DNA of 64,000 bases from JBEKIK01 sp050013075 (GTDB lineage: Bacteria > Planctomycetota > Planctomycetia > Pirellulales > Thermoguttaceae), in assembly GCA_050013075.1 (NCBI GenBank), contig JBEKFZ010000008.1, forward strand, positions 21,724 to 85,723, in the 5' to 3' direction. The translations under genes and the position numbers were made by a program. The first letter of the stretch is position 1; each line of letters begins with the position of its first letter. The notes beneath the pieces are model-generated. The model was not told the DNA's origin. It did no database searches and saw only the letters and a program-made list of their open reading frames with translations. Positions 33,003 through 41,674 of the stretch are shown piece by piece.

Positions 33003-34856
33003 TTACAATGCCCCCGACGCCATCCACATGGGCAGGGACATGCTAAAGACTGTTTTTTCTCCGGGAATGCTTTCGCATTGTACCGAGCCGCCGTGGGCGG
33101 TGACAATTTCGCGTACTATCGCCAGGCCAAGGCCGCTGCCGCCGTGGGCGGTTTCGCCGGGCACTCGGAAATACCGCTCGAACACATAAGGCAGGAACTG
33201 GGCGGGGATTCCGCTGCCGGTATCGGCGACGGAAAACGCGACTTTGCCCTCGGCCCGTTCGGCGGCAAGCGTTATCCGCCCGCCCTGGGGCGTATGCGTC
33301 AAGGCGTTGTCGAGCAAGTTCTGCAAGGCATGTTGGAATTGATCGGCATCGACGGCCACGGGCGGCAAATCTTCGGGGGCCTCGATGGAAAGTTGCACGC
33401 CTTGATCGGCGGTCCGGGGTTGAAAAGATTCGGCGGCCGACCGCAGCAGCGACGCCGGGCGCTCGGACCGCAAATGGAGTTGGATTTTTCCCTGTTCCAG
33501 CCGGGCCAGGTCGAGCAGGTTGTTGATCATCACTAAAAGCCGCTCGGCGTTATCGCGGGCGTCGATGAGCAGTTCGAGTTGTTTGGGCGTGAGCGCTCCC
33601 AGGTTCTCCTCCAAAAGAAGGTGAAGCACCAGGCGGATGCTCGTCAACGGCGTTTTCAGTTCATGGCTCACCGTGGCCACGAGATTGGTTTTCATGTCGT
33701 CCATCAAGCGAAAACGGGTGACGTCCTCCAGCAGAACCGCCGCGCCGAGCGTGTCGCCGTCGGAATCGCGAATGGGCAGGATGCGAGGGAGAAAGGTGTG
33801 GGTTTTTTCGCCGATCCGCACCACGACGGCCTTGTCGAAGCCCTCGGGCACGTACTCCCGCTGGTTGTTCAGTGCGTCGGCCAAGGGTTGGCGCAAGGAC
33901 TCGGGCGGCTGCCAAACGGCGGGCGATATTTCCCCTTTTTCCGGCAACGTGCCCACCAGCAGGCGGCGGGCGACGGGATTGGCCAATTCCACGCGCTGTT
34001 GGCGATCGACCACCAACACCGGATCCGGGAATGAATCGATCGTGGCCTGGCTGGTCCGTTGCGCGCGGATCAACTGGGCTTTGTGCGATTTCTGGAAATT
34101 GCGGAGTTCCCGGGCCATGTCGTTAAAAGCGCCGGCGAGTTGTCCTAATTCATCCTCGGAATTGATGGGCACGAGTTGATCGAGGTTCCCGGCGCCGATG
34201 GCGGCGGCCGATTCGGTAACCGCGCGGATCGGCTGGAGAATAGTGCGAATCGTGCCGGCCATCAACAGCACGGCCAACACGATGCCGAAAGCAAGTCCCG
34301 CTCCGTACCAGAGCAGTGCGGATCGGGCCACGCGGCGGGCATTACGGTTAGCTTGTTCCATATTGTCCTGATTGATCCTGAGAATATCGCCGGAAACGGC
34401 CTTGATTTCACGAAAGGCCTCGTACAGTCCCGGCTGATCCCGAGAGCCGAAGTAGAGTTGACCGCTATCCTGGACTGGACTGGCGAAAAACTTATCGCCC
34501 TGCCGGCGATAACGGCGGCTGAGGGCGGTCAGCTTTTCGACCAGTTCCGCTTCTCCCGGAAGCGTAATGTTGTTCTGCTCGTTGGCGAGGCTGACATCGT
34601 ATCGTTTCCAGTTGTTATTATATTGGTCGAGGGAATCCTTTTCGCGTCCGGCCAAGGTAAATTGGAATGAAGAATTGATGCGTTCCAAGGCCTCGTTAAG
34701 ATCGTGCATATATCGCACGCTGTTGTAGTTTTCCCGCAGAATTCGATCGATCCGATCCCCAAGATCATAAATCAGAAAGGTTGCCGTTCCGCCAAGGGCA
34801 ACAAGCAGGGCAAAAAGGGGAATCATGGCTACGATTATTCGACGTCGAAGAGTCAT
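33003..34856 (-). CDS. Membrane sensor histidine kinase
   Basis: About 617 residues from ATG 34856 (AGGG eight bases upstream). Order: transmembrane helix 1 (MIPLFALLVALGGTATFLI), a periplasmic four-helix-like sensor region of about 150 residues, helix 2 (LLWYGAGLAFGIVLAVLLMAG), HAMP, PAS (DSFPDPVLVVDRQQRVELAN), HisKA with the phospho-acceptor in TVSHELKTPLT, and HATPase with NLLDNALTHTP, DTGSGIP and GGSGLGLAIV. Sits between a sigma-54 response regulator and a detached KdpD sensor domain, opposite kdpFABC, so most likely it controls potassium uptake. Confidence 0.92.
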   Translation of the reverse strand: MTLRRRIIVAMIPLFALLVALGGTATFLIYDLGDRIDRILRENYNSVRYMHDLNEALERINSSFQFTLAGREKDSLDQYNNNWKRYDVSLANEQNNITLPGEAELVEKLTALSRRYRRQGDKFFASPVQDSGQLYFGSRDQPGLYEAFREIKAVSGDILRINQDNMEQANRNARRVARSALLWYGAGLAFGIVLAVLLMAGTIRTILQPIRAVTESAAAIGAGNLDQLVPINSEDELGQLAGAFNDMARELRNFQKSHKAQLIRAQRTSQATIDSFPDPVLVVDRQQRVELANPVARRLLVGTLPEKGEISPAVWQPPESLRQPLADALNNQREYVPEGFDKAVVVRIGEKTHTFLPRILPIRDSDGDTLGAAVLLEDVTRFRLMDDMKTNLVATVSHELKTPLTSIRLVLHLLLEENLGALTPKQLELLIDARDNAERLLVMINNLLDLARLEQGKIQLHLRSERPASLLRSAAESFQPRTADQGVQLSIEAPEDLPPVAVDADQFQHALQNLLDNALTHTPQGGRITLAAERAEGKVAFSVADTGSGIPAQFLPYVFERYFRVPGETAHGGSGLGLAIVREIVTAHGGSVQCESIPGEKTVFSMSLPMWMASGAL

Positions 34857-34906
34857 TGTGGTACCCTTTGATAAACCGTCAATTCCTTGATAGTATAGCT
34901 TTTTTG

Positions 34907-34957
34907 CCCTCACCCTAACCCTCTCCCGACCAACCTTCGGTCGGTGCCCGGAGAGGG
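34907..34957. repeat. CTCTCCC-type hairpin repeat
   Basis: CCTCACCCTAACCCTCTCCC then GACCAACCTTCGGTCGG and GTGCCCGGAGAGGG. The same sequence forms the core of the element at 13212-13315 and is inserted in a coding region at 55339-55390. Here it occupies the gap between the response regulator and kinase genes. Confidence 0.8.
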
Positions 34958-34975
34958 AACTTGTGCGGCAAGCCC

Positions 34976-36310
34976 TTAGATATCGTATTTCTTCCGTTTC
35001 CGGTACAGGGTGCTGGGATCGATGCCCAATTTGGCGGCGGCTTCCTCGATCGTGCCTGTCGAGTCAAGGATTCGCCGGATGTGATCGGCTTCGATCTGTT
35101 CCAGGGTCATTGTTTCCGTTGTGCGTCCGGGCGTGCGGCCGCCGTCGCCGATCTGCGAGGGCAGGTCGCCCGGCTGGACATAAGGCCCGGAAGCCAAAAT
35201 CACGCCCCGCTCCACTGCGTTGCGCAACTCGCGGATGTTGCCGGGCCAGGTGTAACGTGCTATCGCCAGGCGGGCCGACTCGGAAAAGCCCGAGACGGTT
35301 TTTTTGCCGTTCTGCCGGGCAAAGAATTTCAACAAGTGCTCGGCCATAGGCAGGATGTCGGCCGGGCGTTGGCGCAAGGGCGGCAGAGTCACCTCGATCA
35401 CGTTCAGGCGGTAAAAAAGATCTTCGCGAAAGCGGCCGGCCGTGATCTCGGTTTCCAAGTTGCGGTTGGTGGCGGTAATTACCCGCACGTTACCGGCCCT
35501 GGTCCGGGTTTCGCCGACCCGCTCGTAGCATTTCTCCTGAAGCAAACGCAAGAGTTTTGGCTGCAAAGTCAGGGGCAAATCGCCGATTTCGTCGAGAAAC
35601 AAAGTACCGCCTTCGGCAACGGCCACTTTTCCAACCGTATCGCGCACGGCCCCGGTAAATGCGCCTTGCACGTGCCCGAACAGTTCGCTTTCCAACAATT
35701 CCGCGGAAAGGCTGGGGCAGGAAATGGTGACAAACGAACCGCCCACGCGCGGACTGCGGGCGTGAATCGCCCGGGCAATCACGCCTTTGCCGGTGCCGCT
35801 TTCGCCGCGCAGCAGGATTGTCGCTTCGCTGGCCGCCGTTTTGAAGGCAATGTCCAAGGCCTGGCGCATGAGCGGCTCGTTTGTCTGCAAATCGACCTCC
35901 GGAGTGACCGAGCGGACTTGCTCCTCGAGATCTTCGACTTGGTATTGCAAACGCCTTATGCGGGCGATCCGGTCGAGAACCACGCGGAGCTGATCCGGAG
36001 TAAAGGGTTTTGGCAGATAGTCGAATGCGCCGCGGCGCATGGCCTCGACCGCCGTTTCGATCGTGGCATAAGCCGTAACGATCACCACGTCAAGTCCGGG
36101 CGATAGGCTGAGCAGTCGCGGCAACAGGTCCAGTCCGTGTTCTTGAGCCAAACGCAGATCCAGGAGCGCTACCTCAAAAGGCCGGCGGGCAAGCAGGTCG
36201 AGTGCGCCCGCGGCGTCGGATGCCTCGACTGCCTTGTGTCCAAGCACCTCCAACGAAACACGCAAAGTGCGCCGGAGGCTCGCGTCGTCGTCAATCACGA
36301 GGATATTCAT
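34976..36310 (-). CDS. Sigma-54-dependent response regulator (NtrC/AtoC type)
   Basis: 444 residues. Receiver domain with phospho-acceptor D51 (LLDLRL) and KPF lysine; AAA+ domain with Walker A GESGTGKG, the sigma-54 contact loop GAFTGA near 216, and GGTLFLDEIGDLP; C-terminal Fis-type helix-turn-helix (IEEAAAKLGIDPSTLYRKRKKY). An enhancer-binding activator for sigma-54 polymerase. It is co-directional with the kinase and KdpD-like genes (119-base gap) and divergent from kdpFABC, whose upstream region has a sigma-54-type promoter. This replaces the OmpR-type KdpE expected at a kdp locus. Confidence 0.94.
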   Translation of the reverse strand: MNILVIDDDASLRRTLRVSLEVLGHKAVEASDAAGALDLLARRPFEVALLDLRLAQEHGLDLLPRLLSLSPGLDVVIVTAYATIETAVEAMRRGAFDYLPKPFTPDQLRVVLDRIARIRRLQYQVEDLEEQVRSVTPEVDLQTNEPLMRQALDIAFKTAASEATILLRGESGTGKGVIARAIHARSPRVGGSFVTISCPSLSAELLESELFGHVQGAFTGAVRDTVGKVAVAEGGTLFLDEIGDLPLTLQPKLLRLLQEKCYERVGETRTRAGNVRVITATNRNLETEITAGRFREDLFYRLNVIEVTLPPLRQRPADILPMAEHLLKFFARQNGKKTVSGFSESARLAIARYTWPGNIRELRNAVERGVILASGPYVQPGDLPSQIGDGGRTPGRTTETMTLEQIEADHIRRILDSTGTIEEAAAKLGIDPSTLYRKRKKYDI

Positions 36311-36353
36311 TGATCGAATTCCAGGCCGTTGCGTAATTTATATATATTGTATT

Positions 36354-36373
36354 TTGCACGATTGATCGTGCAA
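36354..36373. promoter_or_regulatory. Perfect 20-bp palindrome, candidate enhancer site
   Basis: TTGCACGATTGATCGTGCAA, two 9-base arms around TG. It lies 45-65 bases upstream of the response-regulator start and about 100 bases upstream of the sigma-54-type promoter for the kdp side. Length, symmetry and position fit an upstream activating site for a Fis-type dimer; it would also allow autoregulation of the regulator gene. Confidence 0.6.
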
Positions 36374-36458
36374 TTTGCAATCCCACTGAAGTCTACGCTT
36401 TATTAAGTAACTAATCGTAACGTGTTGCATTGACGGCAGTTGCGTCTTTTGTCTTTTT

Positions 36459-36475
36459 ATGGCACACCGGATGCA
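36459..36475 (+). promoter_or_regulatory. Sigma-54-type promoter upstream of the kdp operon
   Basis: ATGGCACACCGGATGCA fits the -24/-12 pattern with exact GG-N10-GC spacing (GG 36461-36462, GC 36473-36474); TGGCAC is a perfect -24 half, ATGCA a close -12. Transcription would begin about 36486 and read toward the small membrane proteins and kdpFABC. Downstream a 126-bp palindromic element lies in the leader. Confidence 0.6.
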
Positions 36476-36566
36476 AGTACATACATGCAGATAAGATGCC
36501 GGGAGATTTGTTAACGATCGCAATATCAAGGACGCAAACAAAACCATAAGTGTGTTCACCGGGGGC

Positions 36567-36693
36567 TATTGATACTCAGGAAAAGAATGTCGTAGGAAAA
36601 GTCAGAGCCGGGGCGTGTCGCCCCGGTAATTCCGGGCCGACACGGCCCGGCTCTGAGTCAAAAACGCGGCATTCATTACCTGAGACTCAATAA
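36567..36693. repeat. 126-bp palindromic element, copy D
   Basis: Ends TATTGATACTCAG and CTGAGACTCAATA, core as copy A. Placed between the sigma-54-type promoter and the first kdp-side gene, so it would be transcribed and fold into a large hairpin in the leader. Confidence 0.85.
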
Positions 36694-36715
36694 ATGGTCA
36701 GACAACAGGGGGCTG

Positions 36716-37108
36716 ATGATGTACGGACATTCGTGGAAAAAGGTGATCGTCAGCAGCTTTATTCTGGGAGTCGCTGGGATTATGACTTGCATTTCCGCAC
36801 TCCTAAGCGACCTCGTGCCGACGTGGTCGGTGTTGGCATTTATCGCCGTGCTGATCCCGTTGGGACTGGCAATTGTGGGCATCTTGGCGGGCTTTGTCTG
36901 GCTCTGCGACAAGTGTGAAGAATACTTCAACGAGAAAAAAGATAAGCTCCTTGAAGGAGGTAAGCGAGAATCGGGCAAGGAAATTATTACGAACGATCAA
37001 CTTTTAAAAAGGAGTGACTTGCATGGATCTGACAATTTGGCTTCCGGCGATGTTCAGCCTGGGATTGGCGGCGCTGGCTTTAATGTTCGCCTTCATACCC
37101 GCCTGTGA
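36716..37108 (+). CDS. Small membrane protein at the head of the kdp operon
   Basis: 130 residues as read. The first 100 look real: basic N-terminus, then two membrane helices (VSSFILGVAGIMTCISALLS and SVLAFIAVLIPLGLAIVGIL) and a charged cytoplasmic region ending near DQLLKRSDLHG. The last ~28 residues overlap the next small gene in another frame, so the natural stop may have been lost or the tail is genuine. Not recognised. The start could be 36716 or the next ATG at 36719. Location suggests a role with the Kdp pump or its regulation. Confidence 0.55.
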   Translation: MMYGHSWKKVIVSSFILGVAGIMTCISALLSDLVPTWSVLAFIAVLIPLGLAIVGILAGFVWLCDKCEEYFNEKKDKLLEGGKRESGKEIITNDQLLKRSDLHGSDNLASGDVQPGIGGAGFNVRLHTRL

Positions 37109-37118
37109 CAAAGTTTGA
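37023..37118 (+). CDS. 31-residue single-helix membrane protein upstream of kdpF
   Basis: MDLTIWLPAMFSLGLAALAL continuing to FAFIPACDKV. One membrane helix and a C-terminal CD-K/R-V end. Strong ribosome-binding site (AAAAAGGAG, 8-base spacing). A short protein of this shape directly before kdpF is a recurrent arrangement in several phyla, from memory. Overlaps the 3' end of the 36716 gene by 86 bases and lies 11 bases before kdpF. Confidence 0.6.
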   Translation: MDLTIWLPAMFSLGLAALALMFAFIPACDKV

Positions 37119-37129
37119 AAGGGTCTGAT

Positions 37130-37219
37130 ATGGGAATTCTCACCTTGCTTACTGCCGTTGTTGCAGTTTTGCTTCTGATTTACTTGTTCGCCGCGCTGGT
37201 GCGGCCGGAATGGTTTTAG
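37130..37219 (+). CDS. kdpF: Potassium-transporting ATPase subunit KdpF
   Basis: 29 residues, MGILTLLTAVVAVLLLIYLF then AALVRPEWF: the single helix and basic/aromatic (K/R)PE-x-F end that define KdpF. It stabilises the KdpABC complex in the membrane. 29 bases before the kdpA ATG. Confidence 0.85.
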   Translation: MGILTLLTAVVAVLLLIYLFAALVRPEWF

Positions 37220-37248
37220 GCCGCTTCGAGACGCGAAAGGATTATACT

Positions 37249-39000
37249 ATGTTCCAATTTCAAGTCTGGTTTCTTCCTTTCTTGATCCTGGCCGTAACAA
37301 CTGTGTTGGCGATTCCGTTAAGCCGATATCTGGCCTGGATTATGAACGGCCAATATCGCGCGCCGCGATTTCTGCGTTGGATCGAACACTTTTTTAACAC
37401 CGGACCGCAGAATTGGAAGCAATACGCCGTTTCCATGATGCTGTTTAACGCACTGATGTTCATTTTCGGATTCGTGGTTTTGTCGTTGCAGCCGTTGCTT
37501 CCCCTGAACCCGGACGACAAGCACATGCTGGCCCCCACTACTATATTCAACACGGTATGTTCATTCCTGACGAATACAAATTTGCAGCATTATTCCGGCG
37601 AGCAGCATCTCTCATATTTCAGCCAGTTGTTTTTCGTGTGCTGGAATATGTTCCTTTCGGCAAGCGTGGGCTTTTGTGCATTGACGGCGATAATCCGCGC
37701 ATTGCGCGGCGACCCGCACATGGGCAATTACTATCTTGATATGTGGCGAGTGTTGGCCTACATATTCGTGCCGGCTGCTTTAGTAATGGGCGTGCTGCTC
37801 ATGGCCGACGGCGTTCCCATGACGCTTGAGGGCAGCGCGTCGGTAGCCACAGTCGAGCCTGGGGCGATGGGCATGGATGAAAACGGCCAACCGCAACTCC
37901 AACAGCAGATCGCCCGTGGCCCGGTCGCCGCCATTATCCCAATCAAACATTTGGGAACCAACGGCGGCGGATTTTTCGGCGCTAATTCCGCGCATCCATA
38001 CGAAAATCCCAGTGCGTGGAGCAACTTCCTCAGTGTGATGAACTACTGCATCTTCCCGTTTGCACTGGTATTGATGTTCGGGCGCATGTTGCGTCAGATG
38101 CGCCATGCATGGATTATCTTCGGGGTTATGATGTTGATGTTCGTCGCCATGATCGGTTGGGGCATCTATTGGGACACGCTGCAACCGAACCCCGGGTTGG
38201 CCGGGCTGCCCGTGGATCAAAGCCTGGGGAACCTGGAAGGCAAGGAACTGCGCTTCGGCACCTCTGCCGGGGCTACTTTTGCGGCCGGGACCACGGCGAT
38301 CTGCTGCGGCTCGGTAAACTGCATGCACGACAGCCTGAATCCGCTTGCCGGACTTACTCCCTTGACCGGCATGTGGTTGAATTGCGTTTTTGGCGGCAAG
38401 GGCGTGGGGATGATAAACCTGTTGCTGTACCTTATCGTAGGCGTTTTCATTGCCGGATTGATGGTAGGCCGCACGCCGGAATACCTAGGCAAGAAGGTCG
38501 AGGCCCGGGAAATGAAACTTGCCATGATAGCGCTGCTGGTCCATCCGATCATGATCTTGATGCCAACCGGGCTATTTGTGGCAACAGATTGGGGCACCAA
38601 GGCGATGAACAATCCGGGCGCCCATGGATTCTCGGAAGTACTCTATGAATTTAGCTCATCCTCGGCAAATAACGGATCTGGTTTTGAAGGACTCGGCGAC
38701 ACCTACGGCGCCAACGACAACCCCGCACCGGCGCCCGAGAGTCCGTACTGGGACATTGCCGCGGGGCTGGTAATGTTGCTCAGCCGATTTATTCCGGTGA
38801 TCGCTCCCTTAGCCTTCGCGGCGAGCCTGGGAGCAAAGAAGCCTACGCCTTTTACAGTCGGCACCATGCGGACCGACACTATAACGTTCGGCTTTGTTTT
38901 GCTGGGAACCATTATCCTGATCGGCGCACTGCTTTTCCTGCCGGTGGCGGTGCTGGGACCTGTTGCAGAACACTTGGGACCGATTCCGTTCAGCAGATAA
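37249..39000 (+). CDS. kdpA: Potassium-transporting ATPase potassium-binding subunit
   Basis: 583 residues from ATG 37249 (AAAGGA eight bases upstream), slightly longer than the E. coli 557. Channel-like subunit that selects potassium in the inner membrane. Selectivity-filter-like loops are visible: FLTNTNLQHYSGE, NGGGFFGANSAHPYENP, SAGATFAAGTTAICCGSVNCMHDSLNPL and SSANNGSGFEGL. About ten hydrophobic helices. kdpB does not follow immediately but after 326 bases of palindromic repeats. Confidence 0.96.
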   Translation: MFQFQVWFLPFLILAVTTVLAIPLSRYLAWIMNGQYRAPRFLRWIEHFFNTGPQNWKQYAVSMMLFNALMFIFGFVVLSLQPLLPLNPDDKHMLAPTTIFNTVCSFLTNTNLQHYSGEQHLSYFSQLFFVCWNMFLSASVGFCALTAIIRALRGDPHMGNYYLDMWRVLAYIFVPAALVMGVLLMADGVPMTLEGSASVATVEPGAMGMDENGQPQLQQQIARGPVAAIIPIKHLGTNGGGFFGANSAHPYENPSAWSNFLSVMNYCIFPFALVLMFGRMLRQMRHAWIIFGVMMLMFVAMIGWGIYWDTLQPNPGLAGLPVDQSLGNLEGKELRFGTSAGATFAAGTTAICCGSVNCMHDSLNPLAGLTPLTGMWLNCVFGGKGVGMINLLLYLIVGVFIAGLMVGRTPEYLGKKVEAREMKLAMIALLVHPIMILMPTGLFVATDWGTKAMNNPGAHGFSEVLYEFSSSSANNGSGFEGLGDTYGANDNPAPAPESPYWDIAAGLVMLLSRFIPVIAPLAFAASLGAKKPTPFTVGTMRTDTITFGFVLLGTIILIGALLFLPVAVLGPVAEHLGPIPFSR

Positions 39001-39031
39001 GTTTAATTAAACCGGCATTTTATATTATGTT

Positions 39032-39152
39032 TATTGAGTTTCAGGTAATGAATGTCGCATAAAAGTTTAGCCCGGGAGCTTGCTCCCGGAGCATTTCTAT
39101 ATTTCATGTTGTCCGAATTAATGGCAAATACACCCGGATCAAGCTCCTGGGC
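39032..39152. repeat. Palindromic element G, left part only
   Basis: Begins with the usual left end TATTGAGTTTCAG and GTAATGAATGTCGC, then a different core: a CCCGGGAGCTTGCTCCCGGAG hairpin. It runs into element H without its own right end. A degenerate right end (GTGACATTCAAC) may lie at about 39301-39312, beyond H, which would mean H inserted into G. Confidence 0.6.
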
Positions 39153-39278
39153 TATTGAATCTCAGATTAATAATGTCACTAGCCGGCGGTCAACGACCGC
39201 CGGTATATGAGTGAATTCCCGCCGGCGGCTGTTAGCCGCCGGCTATTGTGTGTGACATTAGTTTTCTGATTCTCAATA
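39153..39278. repeat. 126-bp palindromic element H with an alternative core
   Basis: Ends TATTGAATCTCAG and CTGATTCTCAATA with subterminal AATGTCAC/GTGACATT, matching the family. The core is unrelated to copies A-F: AGCCGGCGGTCAACGACCGC and GCCGGCGGCTGTTAGCCGCC hairpins. Total length is still 126 bases. Confidence 0.75.
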
Positions 39279-39338
39279 AACGATTAATACAACTTTATTT
39301 GTGACATTCAACAAACAGAAAAAGGAATGATATCAGCC

Positions 39339-41567
39339 ATGCCAAACACGTTGACGATTGAACCCCGTAAAACCAAACCCGCGACGGACGATTTAAAAAT
39401 TGCCCGCCGAGCCAGCCGGAAATACGGGCTTTTCGAGCCTCGGTTGCTCAAAGCGGCTCTAAAACAATCGCTGGCCATGCTCAGGCCCGACGTGCAGTGG
39501 AAGAATCCCGTGATGTTCGTGGTAGAAGTCGGAACGGCGCTGACTATTTTCTATACGATAGCCAAGCTTTTGGGCTATGAAAGCGCGGCAAGCATCGGTT
39601 ATCTATTGGCTTTGGATTTTTGGCTTGTGCTGACGCTGCTTTTCGCCAATTTCGCCTCGGCTCTGGCCGAAGCGCGGGGCAAGGCGCAGGCCGAAACTCT
39701 GCGAAAAACCCGGCGGGAAACTCCGGCAAGGCATCTGCGCCGTTACAATAAGAATGCAGTGGCCGGCTTGAAAAGCGATTGGGAGGCGGAAGAGACGACA
39801 TCCTCGGCTTTGCAAGGCGGGGATTTCGTCCTGGTGGAAACCGGAGAAGTCATTCCCAGCGACGGCGAGATCGTCGAAGGCGTGGCTTCAATCGACGAAT
39901 CGGCCATTACAGGCGAATCCGCGCCGGTCATTCGCGAGGCCGGCGGCGACCGCTCGGGAGTGACAGGCGGGACGCGGGTTCTTTCGGACCAGATTATCGT
40001 TCAGATCACCGCCGCGCCCGGCCACACCTTTCTGGACCGCATGATCGCCTTGGTCGAGGGCGCGATCCGCCAGCGCACGCCCAACGAAATTGCCTTGACG
40101 TTGGTACTGGCCGCCTTCACATTGATTTTCCTGATGGTCACGGCGACCCTTTGGCCGATGGCCCTGAACGCCGAGCAATATATGTCCTCGATGAGCGGCC
40201 ATACCATAAAGAGCCTGGGCACGGATGTGCCGACGCTTGTGGCGCTTCTGGTCTGTTTGATTCCCACGACCATTGGCGCGCTTTTGGCCGCTATAGGCAT
40301 TGCCGGTATGGATCGGGCGCTAAGGGCGAACATTCTTGCCAAGAGCGGCAAGGCGGTGGAAGTCGCCGGGGACGTGGATACACTGCTTTTGGACAAGACC
40401 GGCACCATTACCATGGGAAATCGTCATGCCACGCGCTTCATTCCCATCGGAGATTGCTTGCCGATGCATCTTGCCTATGTTGCTGCGCTGGCCTCAAGCG
40501 CGGATGAAACCCCGGAAGGCAAAAGCATCGTCTCCTTGTATCATAAGTTGAACGATTCCTTGAGTTCGGCCGATCATGGCAAGAACGACGGTTTGCTCGT
40601 CCTGCCCGACGCCAGGTTCATTCCTTTTTCGGCCCAGTCGCGAATGAGCGGTGTGGATCTACCCGACGGGCGGCGAATCCGCAAGGGCGCCCCGGACGCC
40701 GTTGTGCGTTATATCGAGAATGAGCACGGGAGCATTCCGGCGAAACTCGACGAACAAGTGCGTTCGATTGCATTGATGGGAGCGACCCCGTTGCTGGTGG
40801 CCGAGGGAAACCGCATTTCCGGGCTGGTTGTTTTGGAAGACGTGCTTAAACCGGGCATGAAAGATCGCTTCCAGCGCCTGCGCCAAATGGGACTGCGGAC
40901 CGTGATGATTACGGGCGACAATCCGCTCACTGCGGCGGCAATCGCGGCCATGGCTGGAGTGGATGATTTTCTGGCCGAGGCCACGCCCGAGGCCAAACTG
41001 GCCTACATCCGCAAGGAACAGGCCGAAGGAAAACTGGTGGCCATGATGGGCGACGGCACCAATGACGCCCCTGCCCTGGCACAGGCCGACGTCGGGGTGG
41101 CCATGAATTCCGGCACCCAGGCGGCCAAAGAGGCGGGCAACATGGTCGATTTGGACAGCGATCCGACCAAACTCATCGAGACCGTAGAGATCGGCAAGCA
41201 ATTGCTCATGACCCGGGGGGCGCTTACGACTTTTTCCATCGCCAACGACGTGGCCAAATATTTTGCCATTATCCCGGCCATGTTCGCCGGTTCAATAGAG
41301 AGACCCTTGCTGCCATGGCTGAAGTCAGTTGACATTATGAACCTCCACTCACCCACGTCGGCCATACTTTCGGCAGTGATTTTCAATGCAATCATTATTC
41401 TGCTGCTGATCCCCATCGCACTAAAGGGAGTAAAGTATCGACCCGTAGGGGCCGACGCGCTTTTGCGCCGTAACCTGCTTATATGGGGCCTGGGCGGAGT
41501 CATCGTGCCGTTTGTGGGCATAAAGTTGATCGACATGATCATGGTCGCGTTACATTTGGTAGCATAA
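39339..41567 (+). CDS. kdpB: Potassium-transporting ATPase ATP-binding subunit
   Basis: P-type ATPase subunit that powers KdpA. About 742 residues from ATG 39339; ATG 39327 is in frame but sits directly on the AAGGA ribosome-binding site. Motifs: SAITGESAPVIRE (dephosphorylation TGES), the phosphorylation site DKTGTITMGN (D about 352), and the hinge MMGDGTNDAPALAQADVGVAMNSGT. Membrane helices flank these as in KdpB. Somewhat longer than the E. coli 682 because of an extended region around residues 120-150. Confidence 0.96.
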   Translation: MPNTLTIEPRKTKPATDDLKIARRASRKYGLFEPRLLKAALKQSLAMLRPDVQWKNPVMFVVEVGTALTIFYTIAKLLGYESAASIGYLLALDFWLVLTLLFANFASALAEARGKAQAETLRKTRRETPARHLRRYNKNAVAGLKSDWEAEETTSSALQGGDFVLVETGEVIPSDGEIVEGVASIDESAITGESAPVIREAGGDRSGVTGGTRVLSDQIIVQITAAPGHTFLDRMIALVEGAIRQRTPNEIALTLVLAAFTLIFLMVTATLWPMALNAEQYMSSMSGHTIKSLGTDVPTLVALLVCLIPTTIGALLAAIGIAGMDRALRANILAKSGKAVEVAGDVDTLLLDKTGTITMGNRHATRFIPIGDCLPMHLAYVAALASSADETPEGKSIVSLYHKLNDSLSSADHGKNDGLLVLPDARFIPFSAQSRMSGVDLPDGRRIRKGAPDAVVRYIENEHGSIPAKLDEQVRSIALMGATPLLVAEGNRISGLVVLEDVLKPGMKDRFQRLRQMGLRTVMITGDNPLTAAAIAAMAGVDDFLAEATPEAKLAYIRKEQAEGKLVAMMGDGTNDAPALAQADVGVAMNSGTQAAKEAGNMVDLDSDPTKLIETVEIGKQLLMTRGALTTFSIANDVAKYFAIIPAMFAGSIERPLLPWLKSVDIMNLHSPTSAILSAVIFNAIIILLLIPIALKGVKYRPVGADALLRRNLLIWGLGGVIVPFVGIKLIDMIMVALHLVA

Positions 41568-41674
41568 ATTACCAGTGGAGTTTTTACAAATTGTAGATTC
41601 ATTGTTCCCTCTCCCTTTGGGAGAGGGGAAAAATTTGCAAAAGTCCAGTTACAAGTGATTCATGGAGTTGAAAT

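Larger units (their letters stand above)
39001..39338. other. Repeat-filled gap between kdpA and kdpB
   Basis: No gene. Holds a partial palindromic element (39032 on) and a complete one with a different core (39153-39278). kdpA and kdpB are normally adjacent, so these are insertions inside an operon. Confidence 0.75.
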
